A stretch of 64,000 nucleotides of DNA from positions 3,261,001-3,325,000 of the forward strand of contig JARFIW010000115.1 in NCBI GenBank assembly GCA_036346225.1, read 5' to 3'. Under the pieces are notes generated by a model. It did not search any database and was not told the DNA's origin. It saw nothing but the letters and a program-made list of their open reading frames with translations. Shown piece after piece: positions 42,840 through 54,894 of this stretch (position 1 is the first letter of the stretch; each line of letters begins with the position of its first letter). Source of the DNA: Platerodrilus igneus (Eukaryota; Arthropoda; Insecta; Coleoptera; Lycidae). The translations under genes were made by a program, and so were the position numbers.

Positions 42840-43740
42840 ACTCTAAGTAAGCACACGTGAGAAACTATTCATTATGATTGTATCGGTTAAAATATACTTT
42901 TTAAAAATTAAACATATCGTGGCATTACAAATTACAAACAAAAATTATACACAACATCGTTGTGGTTAAATTCAATTACTATCTTAAAACCAAAACAAAT
43001 AAAACATAGAAATATAATGCTGTTCATATTCGAACCTGCCTAACAATTTGATTCAATATAATGTCAGTGTTTACCATTAATTGTCGTAAAATTACAGAAA
43101 TGGTACCTCTGCTATTTATTCTGCAATAAGTGCAACGCAATTGTAGTTACAGCTCTGCATTAAATACAAAATCAACATTATTTCAAATAAATAAATATTA
43201 GTTTTACCTTGATCTAGATATTAAAATAAAAAATTTAAACGAATAAATATATATTAGTTTTTAGTTGTTAAACCAAACAACACTCCTTTATACATAAAAC
43301 AACCGGCATCAAATTCTAAACCAAAAGCAACAGGTAACATAAATATTTCCCTCAATGATGAAATAACTAACGGTTTTACAATAAATACCAACTTCACATT
43401 CAAAATAAAGCCGGAACTACAAGATGTAATCAGATTACCTTAAATAACCACTGCAATATAAACTTATAAAACAATACCTTTAATTAACGGCCAAGGAAAA
43501 GCTTTTCCGACCTTCCATTTTGAAATCTCAAGACAAAGAAGTGCTTTTCAAACCTGTCGACTAGCTGGCTCACCCATACGCATGCGCCCCTTTTACTCCA
43601 AATTCTGATATCCTAGAATGCGTTCAGAAATTTGCAAGTGGTTACTGTGCTATTCCATCAAATAACTTCAAATATCGAAATGTACTCTATAATATTTTTA
43701 ATAATTATCAACCAATGAGAAAACGACTTAGAAACACTAC
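42840..43740 (-). repeat. ~1-kb repeat family, inverted copy 1
   Basis: Its complement matches 47336-48270 over the full length and 43700-44480 over the outer part. Landmarks on the complement: CTCATTGGTTGATAATTATT, GTGGTTATTTAAGGTAATC, AAAACCGTTAGTTATTT, TGTTTGGTTTAACAAC, GTAATGCCAC. Non-coding. Together with the next entry it forms a head-to-head pair. Confidence 0.8.
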
Positions 43741-44635
43741 GGAACACTTCAGTAATGTTTGATAAGTTTATAATGTAGTGGTTATTCAAGGTAATCTGAT
43801 TATATCTTTTAATTCCAGCGTTGTTTTGAATGTGATGTTAGTACTTATTGTAAAACCGTTAGTTATTTAACTATTGAAGAAAAAATTTTTATGATTACGT
43901 GTTGCTTTTTTGAGATTGATGTATATAATGATTTCTTGCCGGTTTTTTACCTGTGATGTTTTATATGTAACTTAAAGTGAATTTACGATTTTATTGAACG
44001 TTTTCATGTATAAATGAGTGTGGTTTGGTTTAACAACCGAAAACTAATATTTATCTATCTGAATTGTTCATTTAGTATCTAAATCAGAGTAAAACTAATA
44101 TTTGTTTATTTGAATTAATGTTTATTTAGTATTTAATACAGAGTTCGAACTTTCATTGCATTGCAGTTATTGTAGAATCAATAGTAAATGTACTCGTATT
44201 GTGATTTTGCGAGCACTTTATGAAAGGTATCAACATCGCGCCTTAGAGATATTGAATCAAATTATTAGGCAAGTTTATATACGACCAGTACTATATTTCT
44301 ATGTTATATTTGTTTTGGTTTAAGGATACTAATCGAGATATACACAATTGTGTATATTTTTTTTTATAATTTGTAATGCCACGATGTATTTAATTTTTAG
44401 CAGCCGGTTTAACCGATGCATTCATAATGAATAATTTTTAATGTTTGCTTACTAGAGTGAATATATTTAACTGGTATGCATTTATATAAAGATTTAGCGC
44501 CTGAATCTGAGCTTGTATTTATGCTGTAGAATTTTGGGTAAGTATGTGCTGCCAACATATTTTATAATGTTTGATATTTGTGACTCATTTGACAATTTTA
44601 TTATGTGAAATTGTTTTATTTCAGCATATTATCAA
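43700..44635 (+). repeat. ~1-kb repeat family, direct copy 2
   Basis: It begins near GTAGTGGTTATTCAAGGTAATC and lacks the inner part present in copy 1. It then runs through AAAACCGTTAGTTATTT, TGGTTTAACAACCGAAAAC, TTTGTAATGCCACGATG, TATATAAAGATTTAGCGCC and ends at ATTGTTTTATTTCAGC (44618). It matches 47620-48450. Confidence 0.8.
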
Positions 44636-45179
44636 TTGCACCCCTCATATTTTGGTTTAAACTTAATTATATGTCGTTGTTTTATTTATCCTATTATCTA
44701 GCCGATGTTTTTATATAATTAACTAGTATTTAACCTTTGTGATAATTGTTGTGATGTAATTAAATTGAACCTCTGGTATGACCGACCATCTCGTGCCTTC
44801 GCGTTTGCATTCATGACTATGTTGGAGATAGTCTATCTAATAATAAGCGCCTTTAAACCATGCGCAATCATACAATGAGTTCATTTCGGCGATTCATGTC
44901 ATCTTATCAATGTACTTGTAGTGTACCTTTTTGTAAATAATAGGAAGTCGGTGAGTCTTTGTGAAATATTTTGTAACACGGGCTTGAAACTGTTAATGCA
45001 TGTATGTGGGCGCGTGTGATTAAGCCTTGTTGAATATTACTAACACTTATTGTACGTGCGGGGAGGAGCATAGGTAGTCAAGGTGCAAGTCATCTTCCTG
45101 GTGTCTCCCCTCTTCAAGATTAGCTGGGTCGTATTGGCCTCGCCGACCTCAGTACCTACCAGAAAAGACTAGCTGGTTT
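44636..45179. other. Non-coding, no gene seen
   Basis: No repeat partner found. A short GC-richer stretch at 45055-45180 (CTCCCCTCTTCAAG, GGCCTCGCCGACCTC) precedes the Harbinger remnant and may be part of that element. Confidence 0.5.
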
Positions 45180-45441
45180 ACACTAGCGATTCTTCAATTG
45201 TCACGTATGATATGTATGGGTAACAGTTGTTCATGTATCAAATCTAAAATTATTAGAGCGGTTGGTTTTGTTATTCTGAATCTCATAAAAAATTCTCCTT
45301 CGTCCCATTCCTTAAAATTATTAAGTCTTTGTCTAATTTTTTTGCTTTGCGTGTTTGAACATTTAAATCTTCTAGAATATCATCATCATCAATATTCGAA
45401 TCACTTTCAAATAATAAATTATTTGACGTATTGTACGCCAT
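45180..45441 (-). pseudogene. Harbinger/HARBI1-like nuclease N-terminal remnant
   Basis: From the ATG at 45439-45441 the minus strand reads MAYNTSNNLLFESDSN, an acidic DDDD stretch and TRKAKKLDKDL. It shifts frame to NNFKEWDEGEFFMRFRITKP and TALIILDLIHEQL, ending in a stop. The F-x8-FRITK-P-x-LIILDLI pattern is the N-terminal region of HARBI1-type (PIF/Harbinger) transposases. The catalytic DDE domain is absent. Confidence 0.6.
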
Positions 45442-45639
45442 TTTTTGCTATTGATAACTTTAATGTGGAGAATAAATAATTTATTCCCAGGTGCAAGTCA
45501 AGGTTAAGTTAACTGACAGTTAAGTGTCTAGAGTCGTAATACAGAAGTTGCCCTTAGCCGTCGAATAAATTATATTCCTAAGTGGATAATACAGGCTCTT
45601 ATTGGTTTAACCTTTTTTTTGTCTTAGAAGGGGTTACTG

Positions 45640-46110
45640 CTTACATGTTGTCTACTTTGGCCAAATCGCGAGGCAACAAGCTGGTAACAAAGCATTTTCC
45701 TGGTAAAATGCTTAGTTTCTTCTTCATTTGGGGTATTGGGTTCGCTTCTTTTTTCCATTGTATACTATAATCCTTATTTATTTTAACATTTTCAATTAAT
45801 TTATTCAATGATTGCATTTTTCTTTCACCTATCTCTGCCTTCTTCTTTTAGTATGTTAATCTCTAACAATGTTTCCCTTATCATATTAGAAGTTGCTTTA
45901 TTTTTAGGTTTTAAATTTTTACTATTGGCATTTTGTACAAATGGGGGTGGTACATTCCTTTGTAATGGTCCCAACTCCCCTCATTACTTCAGCGGAAATA
46001 CTATCATCAATAAGTGGTGCTTAATTTATAACACAAACGCATTGTACATACCTATAATTATATTTGTTCGTTACACTGCGCAATTGTTATACCCGCGATA
46101 TAATTCCCGC
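45640..46110 (-). pseudogene. Possible Harbinger accessory protein remnant
   Basis: On the minus strand broken frames give DDSISAEVMRGVG, then VPPPFVQNANS, KATSNMIRETLLEI and MQSLNKLIENVKINKDY. Proline-rich text before a charged helical tail is compatible with the Myb/SANT-like second protein of Harbinger elements, and the HARBI1-like scrap lies next to it. No Myb repeat is clear. Weak call. Confidence 0.3.
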
Positions 46111-46199
46111 TAATTGTAACTTACACCGCACACATTTTAAAAGTGACACAACCGCTTTTTAGGTCAATTTGCAAGCACAATTTAAAACAAAACAAAGTA

Positions 46200-46870
46200 C
46201 TTACATGGTGTCATCTCGTGAATTCGGATGGTTTTGCAGGTTAGGTTCAGTTACCCATGTTGAGTCAAATTACGATCCGTTCTTCCTCTTACTGCACTCG
46301 TAAGGCAACGACAGGTATTAGGCAACAGGTACTACAGGCAAAATGTAGATGAAACCTACATCCTAAAGGAAAAGACACACCACACCAAGATAGTTGATGC
46401 GTCGTCGAGGGTTCGTAACTTAATGACGTTTTTCTACACCACGCGCGCACTCCGCATTACTTTTGTGCAGGCGCGACTGTCAGGGACGACGGAAGTTGGC
46501 TTTATTCGTTTAAAAATATACGCAGGAATTTATTTACAAATTAACTCTAAACATGATGCATGCCAGTTGGCATGTAACATGTTTAAATAAAAATCGAACT
46601 GTGGGTGAGGTTATACGTTTTTCTTTAGAATAGAAAAATGGCTAGTTTTAAAGAACGAGTGTCTTGGCTGCCATCAAGATCGTTGAAGTTCCTAGCCATT
46701 ATTTAACGCATCAACTGACAAACTTGAGGTTCGATTTGATTGCAGTTCTAATAAAAATGATGAATCGTTCGAAGATATTAAATCTAATACCCTGGTTATT
46801 AGCTCTGTTTATGTAAGACTGTTCACAATTACCGACGAATAATGTTATTAGTATAACCTAACGTGAGAGA
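46200..46870. repeat. GC-richer repeat, copy 2, with downstream flank
   Basis: It matches 54434-54894 from GTAACTTAATGACG at ~46415 on (shared GCATTACTTT, CTGTCAGGGACGACGG, AACATGATGCATGC, CCTAACGTGAGAGATAA), and its first half resembles 41091-41400. It carries the intact octamer region (GTTCGTAACTTAATG) equivalent to the site where the hAT at 50143-54433 inserted. Confidence 0.8.
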
Positions 46871-47335
46871 TAAATATGGATAAAAAAACTGTATAGAATT
46901 GAACATAATTAAAAAAATTACAAAAAATTATACAATTTATTGCTTCTCTATTAAGTAGTGGGCTATCAAAATATTTACCAAAAACAGAGTAATGTCTGTT
47001 TTACACCTAACAACTTATAGATTAGTTTCAAGAACTAAAAAAATAAGTAGATAAAATCCTTGTGGTGGCTCACACACATCAATTTATTACCTTTTTTCTG
47101 GCGATTTTAGAAGCTGCAGGCGTTGTTCAAAGTTTACTTTCTTTTACATACTTTATGCAGATTAATTAAAGTTAGCAAAATTACATTAATTTAGGCAACC
47201 CACAAGAATACCAAACAATAAATACTTTAACTCTTAATTACGAGAGTCGTTCAATAAGTCCTTAGAAAAAATTGAAAAAATACTTTTCTAGTAGATTTTT
47301 TTTTATTTTTCAACATAATCTCCCTTCAGCTTGAA
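46871..47335. other. AT-rich spacer, no gene seen
   Basis: No ORF or repeat partner that I can support. Confidence 0.6.
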
Positions 47336-48465
47336 GTGATCCGTAGGGTTTCTAAGTCGTTTTCTCATTGGTTGATAATTATTGAAAATATTATACTATA
47401 GATTTCGATATTTGAAGGTATTTGTTAGTGTAGCTCGATAACCACTTGCAGATTTCTGAACGCATTCTATTATGTCAAAATTTATGTATATCCGCGCATG
47501 TGTAGGAACGATCGATCGGGTTGACAAGGGTTAAACGATTTGATTTTTAGCTTTCAAAATGGTAGGTGGAAGAAGCTTCCCTTGGCGGTTTTTTATTGAA
47601 GCTAATGTTTTTAAGTTGTTAACGTAGTGGTTATTTAAGGTAATCTGATTACATCTTGTCATCCGAACGTTGTTTTGAATGTGATCTTGGTATTTATTGT
47701 AAAACCGTTAGTTATTTAATCATTGAAGGAAATATTTATGTGTTACATGTTGCTTTTGACTTGGAATTTGATGTGGACTGGTTAATATATGGAATTTCAG
47801 ATGAATTTACTATTTTATTGAATATGTTTAAGGTATAAAGGTGTGTTGTTTGGTTTAACAACGGAAAACTAATATTTATTTATTTGAATGATTTATTTTG
47901 TAACTAAATCAGAGTAAAACTAATATTTGTTTATTTGAAATAATGTTTATTTTGTATTTTAATACCGAGTTGTAACTCCAATTGCATTGCACCTGTTACA
48001 GGATCAACAGTAACTGTACTCTCGCTGTAATTTTACAAGCAAGTAATGAAAAGGTACCAACACATCATTCCTTAAATATATTCAATCAAATTATTAGACA
48101 GGTTTGCATATAAACAGTATTATATTTTAATGATGTATTTGTTTTGGGTTTTATTGAATTAACCATAAAGTTGTGTATATTTTTGTTTGTACTTTGTAAT
48201 GCCACATGTGTTTAATTTTTAAAAGTACGTTTTAACCGATGCAATCATAATGAATAATTTTTAACGTTTGCTTACTAGGTTTGATATATTTTAACTAAGA
48301 TGCATTTATATAAAGATTTAGCGCCTGTATCTGGCTTGTTTTTATGATGTAAAATTTTGATATGTTTTTGCTGCCTACATGTTTTATAATGTTTAATATT
48401 TGTGATGCATTTGACATTTTATTTATGCGTAATTGTTTTATTTCAGCCCAGACTTAGGCGTTAAA
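47336..48465 (+). repeat. ~1-kb repeat family, direct copy 3 (longest)
   Basis: The most complete unit. It starts CCGTAGGGTTTCTAAGTCG and runs through GTGGTTATTTAAGGTAATC, AAAACCGTTAGTTATTT, TTTGTAATGCCACATG, TATATAAAGATTTAGCGCC to TTTTATTTCAGC. Directly after it the next copy begins in reverse orientation, so the two form a tail-to-tail inverted pair centred at ~48465. Confidence 0.8.
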
Positions 48466-48970
48466 TCTTTATATCAATGTACATTAACAAAATATATTCG
48501 ATCTAGTAAGCAAAAGTTACAAACTATTCATTATTATTGCATCGGACTGAAACGTGCTTTTAAAAATTAAACACATCATGGCATTAAGTTAACAAACAAA
48601 AATCTACGTAACTGGATCATTAGTTCATTTAATATTTTAAAACATAAAAAAATAACGTTAAATAATTACTTAAATTTCGATGCAATTAGATAACTTAAAA
48701 ATAGTATATCATTAAAAACATTACCTTGAATAAAACCGCAGTGAAGCTTTTTGACCTTCCATGTTTGAAATGTGAGGCAAAAGTCCCCTGTTAAAGCCTG
48801 TAAACAAATCGATCACCCCTACAACGGGTAAATTCTGACTTCACGGAGTGAATTCTGAAACCTGGAAGTGGTTAATGTGCTGTTCAAATATCGAAATATA
48901 CACTATAATATTTGCAATAATTATCAATCAATGAGAATTGACTAAAGAAATAGTACGAATCACTACAACC
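48466..48970 (-). repeat. ~1-kb repeat family, inverted copy 4
   Basis: Read on the minus strand it repeats parts of copy 3: at its left edge AGGCGTTAAATCTTTATAT is the complement of the ATATAAAGATTTAGCGCC motif, then ATTCATTATTATTGCATCGG, and at its right edge AATAATTATCAATCAATGAGA. The middle is shortened or diverged. Confidence 0.75.
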
Positions 48971-50134
48971 TTTTTACTAAAAAAGTTTGACAGCGTTGCT
49001 TGCGTTAAAGTTCTTTTTCCTGTAGCCTTAATCTCAGACTTCAGATCTGTCTGATATCAAATGCAGATAGATCAGATAAACGAAAACTTATGCCTTATAT
49101 TTGGATTTTCGAATCATACAATATTTTATAATTAATTGTACTATTTATACAGCGCCTTTGCCTTCAAACTGTTTTTACTTACTAAGATAATTATGTAGCA
49201 GCTGTTTAATATCGTAATCATTTAAAAACGAACATCACCAAAAACAAAATCCACAAATACTTCTGATTGGTTATCTGGTATAATAAAAAGGATAATTCTC
49301 AACACAACTACGGTTAGTTACACCGTTTAACGGTGACCGTTACCGTTTCCAGCTCTTGTATCGACTCCACGTAATACATTATAAGCTCGGCGCCACACTA
49401 TCCGTTTTCAACGCCCCTTTCAATCGGATCGTTTTTGCGGAAGATGTTGTCACGCGTCGTAGCTTTCTAATACAGTACTCATCGTAGAATACGTTTTTTT
49501 CAAAACTACAAACAGTAGAAAAAATTACACCAGCCAATCAGCGCGTGTTAGTAAACACGAATTCTAGCAACTTGAAAAATAATCAAACCACTCATCAATC
49601 ATCATTAAAAACACCTTTGTTCTTACTAGGGGAGGGCAATCCCTGAATCCGCGACTTGCAATCTATAGGTTAGTGAATAGGACCAACAGATTTTAGTTCT
49701 TAATTCAAATGTTGCAATTTAATGTTTCTGATACTGAAGGAGCCGAAAGGAAAGAAACTGATAAACTTACCTACAGTACCGCTATTATGCGTTAAATGAG
49801 ACACTTTTCAGTTCGAAAGTTTTCCTGCTTTATTATGGTTGTTTTTTGGAACTACTTTTACACCTAAAAATTAATATCATTCGTTCTTCAAATTTCAAAG
49901 ATGGTTTCTTATATATTTTGTTACATGCTAAAATGGCAATGTATCATGTTTTAGATTTAGATATAAATTATAAGTTAATTGCCGCGTTTTTTTAAAATTA
50001 ATAATGTTATCTTCCGTCGTCGCTGACAGTCGCGTCTGCGCAGAGTGAATGCGGAGGTGCGCGAGTGTCGAAAGCGGTGACTAAGCCACGAAACCTGAAG
50101 GAGGCAACAACTGTTCGAGTTGCGTCGTCGAGGG
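48971..50134. other. Non-coding with dispersed repeats
   Basis: 49660-49930 repeats 41850-42120. 50010-50065 contains the complement of the GC-rich repeat (CTTCCGTCGTCGCTGACAGT). 50120-50134 starts another copy of it (GTTGCGTCGTCGAGGG), which continues after the hAT at 54434. No gene. Confidence 0.6.
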
Positions 50135-50353
50135 CTCGTAACTAGTGTTGAGCGATATATCGATCACCGGTTAATAACCGCAGTGATTTTAAAATTACTG
50201 TAACTGGTAGTTATCGATATTACGTTTAACCGGTTACTGAGATTTTGTGCTATCGGTGCGCGGCTGGATATCTGTAGTTTGAATGAATCCGGTTACAGTG
50301 ACATATAAGACGATAAATAATAGGTTATCGTCGTTATCGAATTCGATATTGGT

Positions 50354-50618
50354 TTCTTAACAATTTATTTGATTAATACAGAATTGAATGTGGAATTTTA
50401 CAAACTTGATTAAATTAACTAAGTCGAAAAAAGGAATCAATTGTACTATTTTGAGCAACCTAAACAACTGCAATGTTAAAACTGAATACTTCGACTGACT
50501 GCTGGGTCTTAGGGCTACCGGGCTATTTATAATGTCCCTGCCCCTCACAATTCTGTGAGAACTTGCAGATCTCATGTCTGCTTATTCTTAATACTATTCA
50601 TAATTACACTGTAACAAT
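50354..50618 (-). repeat. 265-bp LTR-like direct repeat, left
   Basis: Same sequence as 52846-53110 with roughly a dozen differences. On the minus strand it begins TGTTACAGTGTAATTATG, consistent with an LTR start, and it contains GGCTATTTATAATG (TATA-like). The opposite end lacks the usual CA. Confidence 0.7.
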
Positions 50619-52845
50619 CTTACTTTCTAGGTAATTGCGATATCTTGGCCGTCTGTGACCTGCCACCTGCAGTGTCACTATCGTCTGGATACAAAGTATT
50701 GCATCCGTTCTCATGAACTGTTAATTGTCCCAGTATTACATTGTTGCACTCCACTTAATAATTTCCTTAACAATTTCTAATAATTCCTAATTACTTCTAT
50801 TTTATTATACATAGATTGGTGGGTACATAACTCCTCCCGACGTACACGAAAAATTAAGCGTTTTCTTGCTTAATTTTTAATTTAAAATTTATAATTGCGC
50901 TCTGCTTTTCTTGGTTAATGTTGGTATTAAAGCGAATGGTACTTAAATTTTCTCTTAACATTTCGTCGTTTTTTACGGGTTTGTAGAAGGTTTTCAAAAA
51001 TATTTCACACACAGGGCTTAATCACCGTTAAAGAACGGGATAATTTCGAGGTAAATTCGTCTGAAATCATGATTGTTAAGGGTTCTAATAATGAATAGTT
51101 ACTTTTGGTTTCAGCTGATTTCAAATTTTTGTAAAAGTTGGAATTTATTTCGCGGTTGTATTGTTACTCTTTGGTTGGATTTATTAATTTTCAGTTTAGA
51201 TTGCGTAGGGTTATTTGTTATTTTTAGCTTGAGTTGTTTTAGATTATTTAAAGAATCGAGTTGCTTGTCTTTGTACCTAGTTATACAGTGCTGTAATTTG
51301 AATTGAGAGGTTTATGCTCGGCGATGTCTAATTAATTGCCGTAGCCTTGAATTCGTTTATTTATACTTTGCGAATGTTAATTTGTCGTAAATTCTGCTTG
51401 AGTTTTGCTTTCTAAAGGTTTCGATGTGAATAAATAATTTCTCGTGGTAATGTTTTGCGTCAGTTTATGATATTATCTTCGTTTAGTTATGCTGATTTAA
51501 TTAAGTCTGTTATAATTATCTCTTATCCGTGGGTGTTTGTAATTTATAAGTGTCCAAGATGTTTCTCTGTCTTGTCACCTTGGGTGTTAAATATAAAGTT
51601 TGCAAGGTTTCAGTTTACCGTTTTGTTACAGTATTTGCATCAAAGTCTCCTTTAATAATTAATGCAATAAGTCGTTTTAATTACAATGTTTTTGTCTACT
51701 GAAGATTTTATTCGAGTCTCTTGATAAATTAATTGCGTAAATGCTTTTATTATAATTAGATATGTATTTATACTTTATACAGTTGCGATGCGCTTTTCTG
51801 AAAGGTTTTATTCAGTCTGTAATAATTTAAATATGTTTTTCTCTACAATTATGTACCTAGCTAATTGTTGCAGTTTTTAATCATAAAATGTCACGTTTAA
51901 TAATTGTTTCGTTATATTTAGACATCTCTATACTGAGAAATATTTAATTACAACCTTTTATAGTCGCGATGCGTTTTTGAATGAATCTTTTAGTAGTTGA
52001 TTTGCTATACTTAGCTTTTTATACTGAAATAACTTTTTATAATGTTGCGTTGGGTGAGTGATGTTTTATTCTCTGATAAAAGTGTCCGGTCGTAATCTAC
52101 ATGCTTTGTTTTACTTTGTAATGGTTTAATTTAATAATAGATTGCAAGGTGTTTCTATACTTTATAGAAATGCGATGACGGTTACGTTTGAATACTCGTT
52201 TCTATAATTAATTTCGCTTTATACACTAGTTTTCGGTATTAATTGACTTGTGAATTAATTACGTTCTTTTTTTGGTATTTTAAATTGGTTTTTGTTTTGT
52301 TTCGATAATTCTTGCGCTGGTTATTTTGTATTGGTTTGTTTAATAATTATCTAATTTGTGCTAATAGTTGCGTAAAAACTTTCTTGTTTTAAAGTCTCTT
52401 TTAAACAAATAAATTTGAAAATAATTCTCTTAATATATAAGTCAAATATTTTTATTAAATGACATACAATTTTAGTAATAATAGTTAAAAATCTGTACAT
52501 ACATAAAATAAAAATAATAAAAAAAATTCTAATACTAGCGAAGATTAATTATAGTTTGTCAAAATCAATTGGTTTTTTAAGGAAATTAATTTACATTAGT
52601 TTCTTCGTCGGTTTCATGGACTCGGTCGGTACTTGTACGTTGTCCATGTTGGTTTGGTTTGTTGGATTTGATCGATTTGTGTATCTCGTCCAATTTCTGT
52701 TTGGGTTCTGCCAAAATAGCGAATTGAAATTCTTGGTCATCAGTCTTCCGATTTTTGGATTCGTAGTACCCTTTTGACATCCGTACGACTGCGCCAGTTA
52801 AGGTTCGGGCCATGAGAGCTGTGTTTTTAAAAACTACTTCCAGAC
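50619..52845. other. Non-coding interior between the 265-bp repeats
   Basis: About 2.2 kb, very AT-rich on the plus strand, with no gag or pol motif in any frame. CGATGCG(C/T)TTTT-like motifs recur (51787, 51967), suggesting internal repetition. Next to the right repeat the minus strand has CTGGCGCAGTCGTACGG, a GGCGCAGTCG-like start seen after LTRs of some gypsy elements. It fits a large non-autonomous LTR derivative. Confidence 0.5.
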
Positions 52846-53110
52846 TTCTTAACAATTTATTTGATTAATACAGAATTGAATGTGGAATTTTACAAACTTG
52901 ATTAAATTAACTAAGTCGAAAAAAGGAATTAATTGTACTATTTTAAGTAGCCTAAACAACTGCAGTGTTAAAACTGAATACTTTGACTGACTGCTGGGTC
53001 TTTGTGCTCCCCGGCTATTTATAATGTCCCTGCCCCTCACAATTCTGTAGGAACTTGCAGAGCTCATGTCTGCTTATTCTTAATACTATTCATAATTACA
53101 TTGTAACAAT
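52846..53110 (-). repeat. 265-bp LTR-like direct repeat, right
   Basis: Partner of 50354-50618. It ends at TGTAACAAT, beyond which the hAT transposase remnant begins. I could not fix a target duplication around the pair. Confidence 0.7.
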
Positions 53111-53898
53111 GTTGTTGTTGCACCCTTTTGAAAAGACCACCAAAACGATTAGTAATGAAAATTACATCAATGGGTCATATGTCATTCCATTGGTAAATGG
53201 TTTACATGTTGTGTGTAGAAATCTACACAAAAAATTTCGAAAATGTCCTGCAAGGTTGTGGTGACAAAACTTACTGATGGTCTAATTAATAAATTAAACC
53301 AAGTCGAAAACAGCAACACATCTGTAGCTGCATTTCTGGATCCTCGATGAACATATGGCTTTCCAAGATAGTTCAGCAGCTGAAAATGCTAAAAAAATGT
53401 CATGTTATTGGTCGCAGCTAACATAGAATCCAAGATACAGCAAATGGTTGAAAATAAAGTGCAAGCTGGTGAAGATGAAGAAGATGATGATGATGATGCC
53501 GAATTGTCGATATAGGGAACTCTTCGAAATATAAAAGCTGTACCTTCATATAATGCCACTAGCAGTGTAATCATAAAGGTTCAGCGCTACCTAGAGGAAG
53601 ACGTTCTGCCAAGACACAAAGACCCCTTAAAATTTTGGAAAATAATAGTTTTAATTTTCCGAACTTAAGGGAAGTAGTTAGAGAACGATTAGGTATTTTG
53701 GCCACATTCGTACCGTGCGAACGCCTATTTTCAAAAGTTGGGTTATTATTAACGGAGCGTAGAAGTAGATTGTCTGTACCGAAAGCACAACAATTGATGT
53801 TTCTTAACTCAAATGATCATGTTTTTAAGAACAAGATTTTTTTATATTTTATTAGATTAGAATCATGTTTTAATATGTTTTCATTTTACATAAATTAA
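53111..53898 (+). pseudogene. hAT transposase C-terminal part, second hAT
   Basis: The plus strand reads LLHPFEKTTKTISNENY and VIPLVNGL, then LTDGLINKLNQVENSN and VAAFLDPR, an acidic DEEDDDDD run, VQRYLEEDVLPRHKDPLKFW, and in an 87-codon ORF (from 53635) FNFPNLREVVRERLG and FVPCERLFSKVGLL with LMFLN, the hATC dimerisation domain. There are stops after FLDPR and at ~53515, plus a frame change. The BED finger and first catalytic Asp region are absent, being on the far side of, or lost with, the LTR-like insertion. Confidence 0.82.
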
Positions 53899-54433
53899 TA
53901 ATTTAATACAACGTCTGATTTTAATTACGATTTGGTCAGTATTACATAGTGAGCGGCATATTGTAAGGTAATTAGTATAACCATGGATGTATAATAGAAA
54001 TGGATATTCCACTTGTAAGTATGGTTGCATAAATAACTTTCATTTAAACACCCATGACTATAAATTTATAACCCAATAACCTAACCATAGCCATCATCAT
54101 CATTTTGTTTTCAACCTTACTTACGGTCGGTTTGACGCAGCTCTAACTTCTTTTACAGCCCTGTGTAACACCATTTCTAATCTTAGCTTCCTTTTCTATT
54201 TCATCAAATTTAATTACTACATTTTGGTTTTTATATAGACTGTAAATAATTTTTCTATCCCTATGAGAGATTCCTATTTTTCGCAAAACCCCGAACATAG
54301 CCATTAGTCTTCATTTTTATTCACCCAATAGTTAGCGCCACATGAATGAATCACAGGTTAAAATCACGGTGATTTATAAATAACTGTGACCGTTTAACCG
54401 GTTACTCGAAAATCACTGTACCTCCCATCGATA
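53899..54433. other. hAT right subterminal region
   Basis: Non-coding. 54350-54433 contains ATCACGGTGATTTATAAATAA and CCGTTTAACCGGTTACTCG, mirrored by CAGTGATTTTAAAATTACTG and TTAACCGGTTACTGAG at the left end (50190-50245). Confidence 0.6.
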
Positions 54434-54894
54434 CTCGTAACTTAATGACGTCTTTTTACACCACGCGCGCACTCGGCATTACTTTGCGCAGGCACGACTG
54501 TCAGGGACGACGGAAGTTGGCTTTATTCATTTAAAAATATACGCGGGAATTTATTTACAAATTAACTCTAAACATGATGCATGCTAGTTGGCATGTAACA
54601 TGTTTAAATAAAAATTGAACTGTGGGTGAGGTTGTACGTTTTCCTTAAGAAAAATGACCAGTTTTAAAGAATGAGTGTCTTGACATCCATCAAGATCGTT
54701 AAAGTTCCTAGTCATCACTTGACGCATCGACTGACATGTTTGGGGTTCGATTTGTTTGCAGTTCTAATAAAATGATGAATCGCTTAAAGGTTCTAAATCT
54801 TTTACTTATACCCTGTTTATTAGCTCTGTTTATGTAAGACTGTTCACAATTATCGACGAATAATGTTATTAGTATAACCTAACGTGAGAGATAA
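54434..54894. repeat. GC-richer repeat, copy 3
   Basis: It continues the repeat started at 50120-50142 and matches 46412-46870 up to GAGAGATAA, where a gypsy LTR begins. So this copy was hit twice, by hAT and by gypsy. Confidence 0.8.

Larger units (their letters stand above)
50143..54433 (+). mobile_element. hAT transposon remnant with 8-bp target duplication
   Basis: CTCGTAAC occurs at 50135-50142 and 54434-54441, directly flanking the element. The related unoccupied sequence at ~46412 reads GTTCGTAACTTAATG. Terminal text TAGTGTTGAGCGATATATCG (left) and the inward-read right end TATCGATGGGAGG are only loosely inverted, but both subterminal zones hold AACCGGTTA motifs. The 4.3 kb includes a 2.76-kb insertion bounded by 265-bp repeats, and only the C-terminal part of a transposase survives. 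Confidence 0.85.

Noticed and set aside
42640..50130. tRNA or snRNA genes in the GC-rich patches
   Set aside because: Looked for paired tRNA A-box and B-box motifs and cloverleaf potential by eye and found none that I could support.
53389..53574. Minus-strand ORF with a serine run
   Set aside because: It is the complement of the acidic GAT/GAA run in the hAT remnant.
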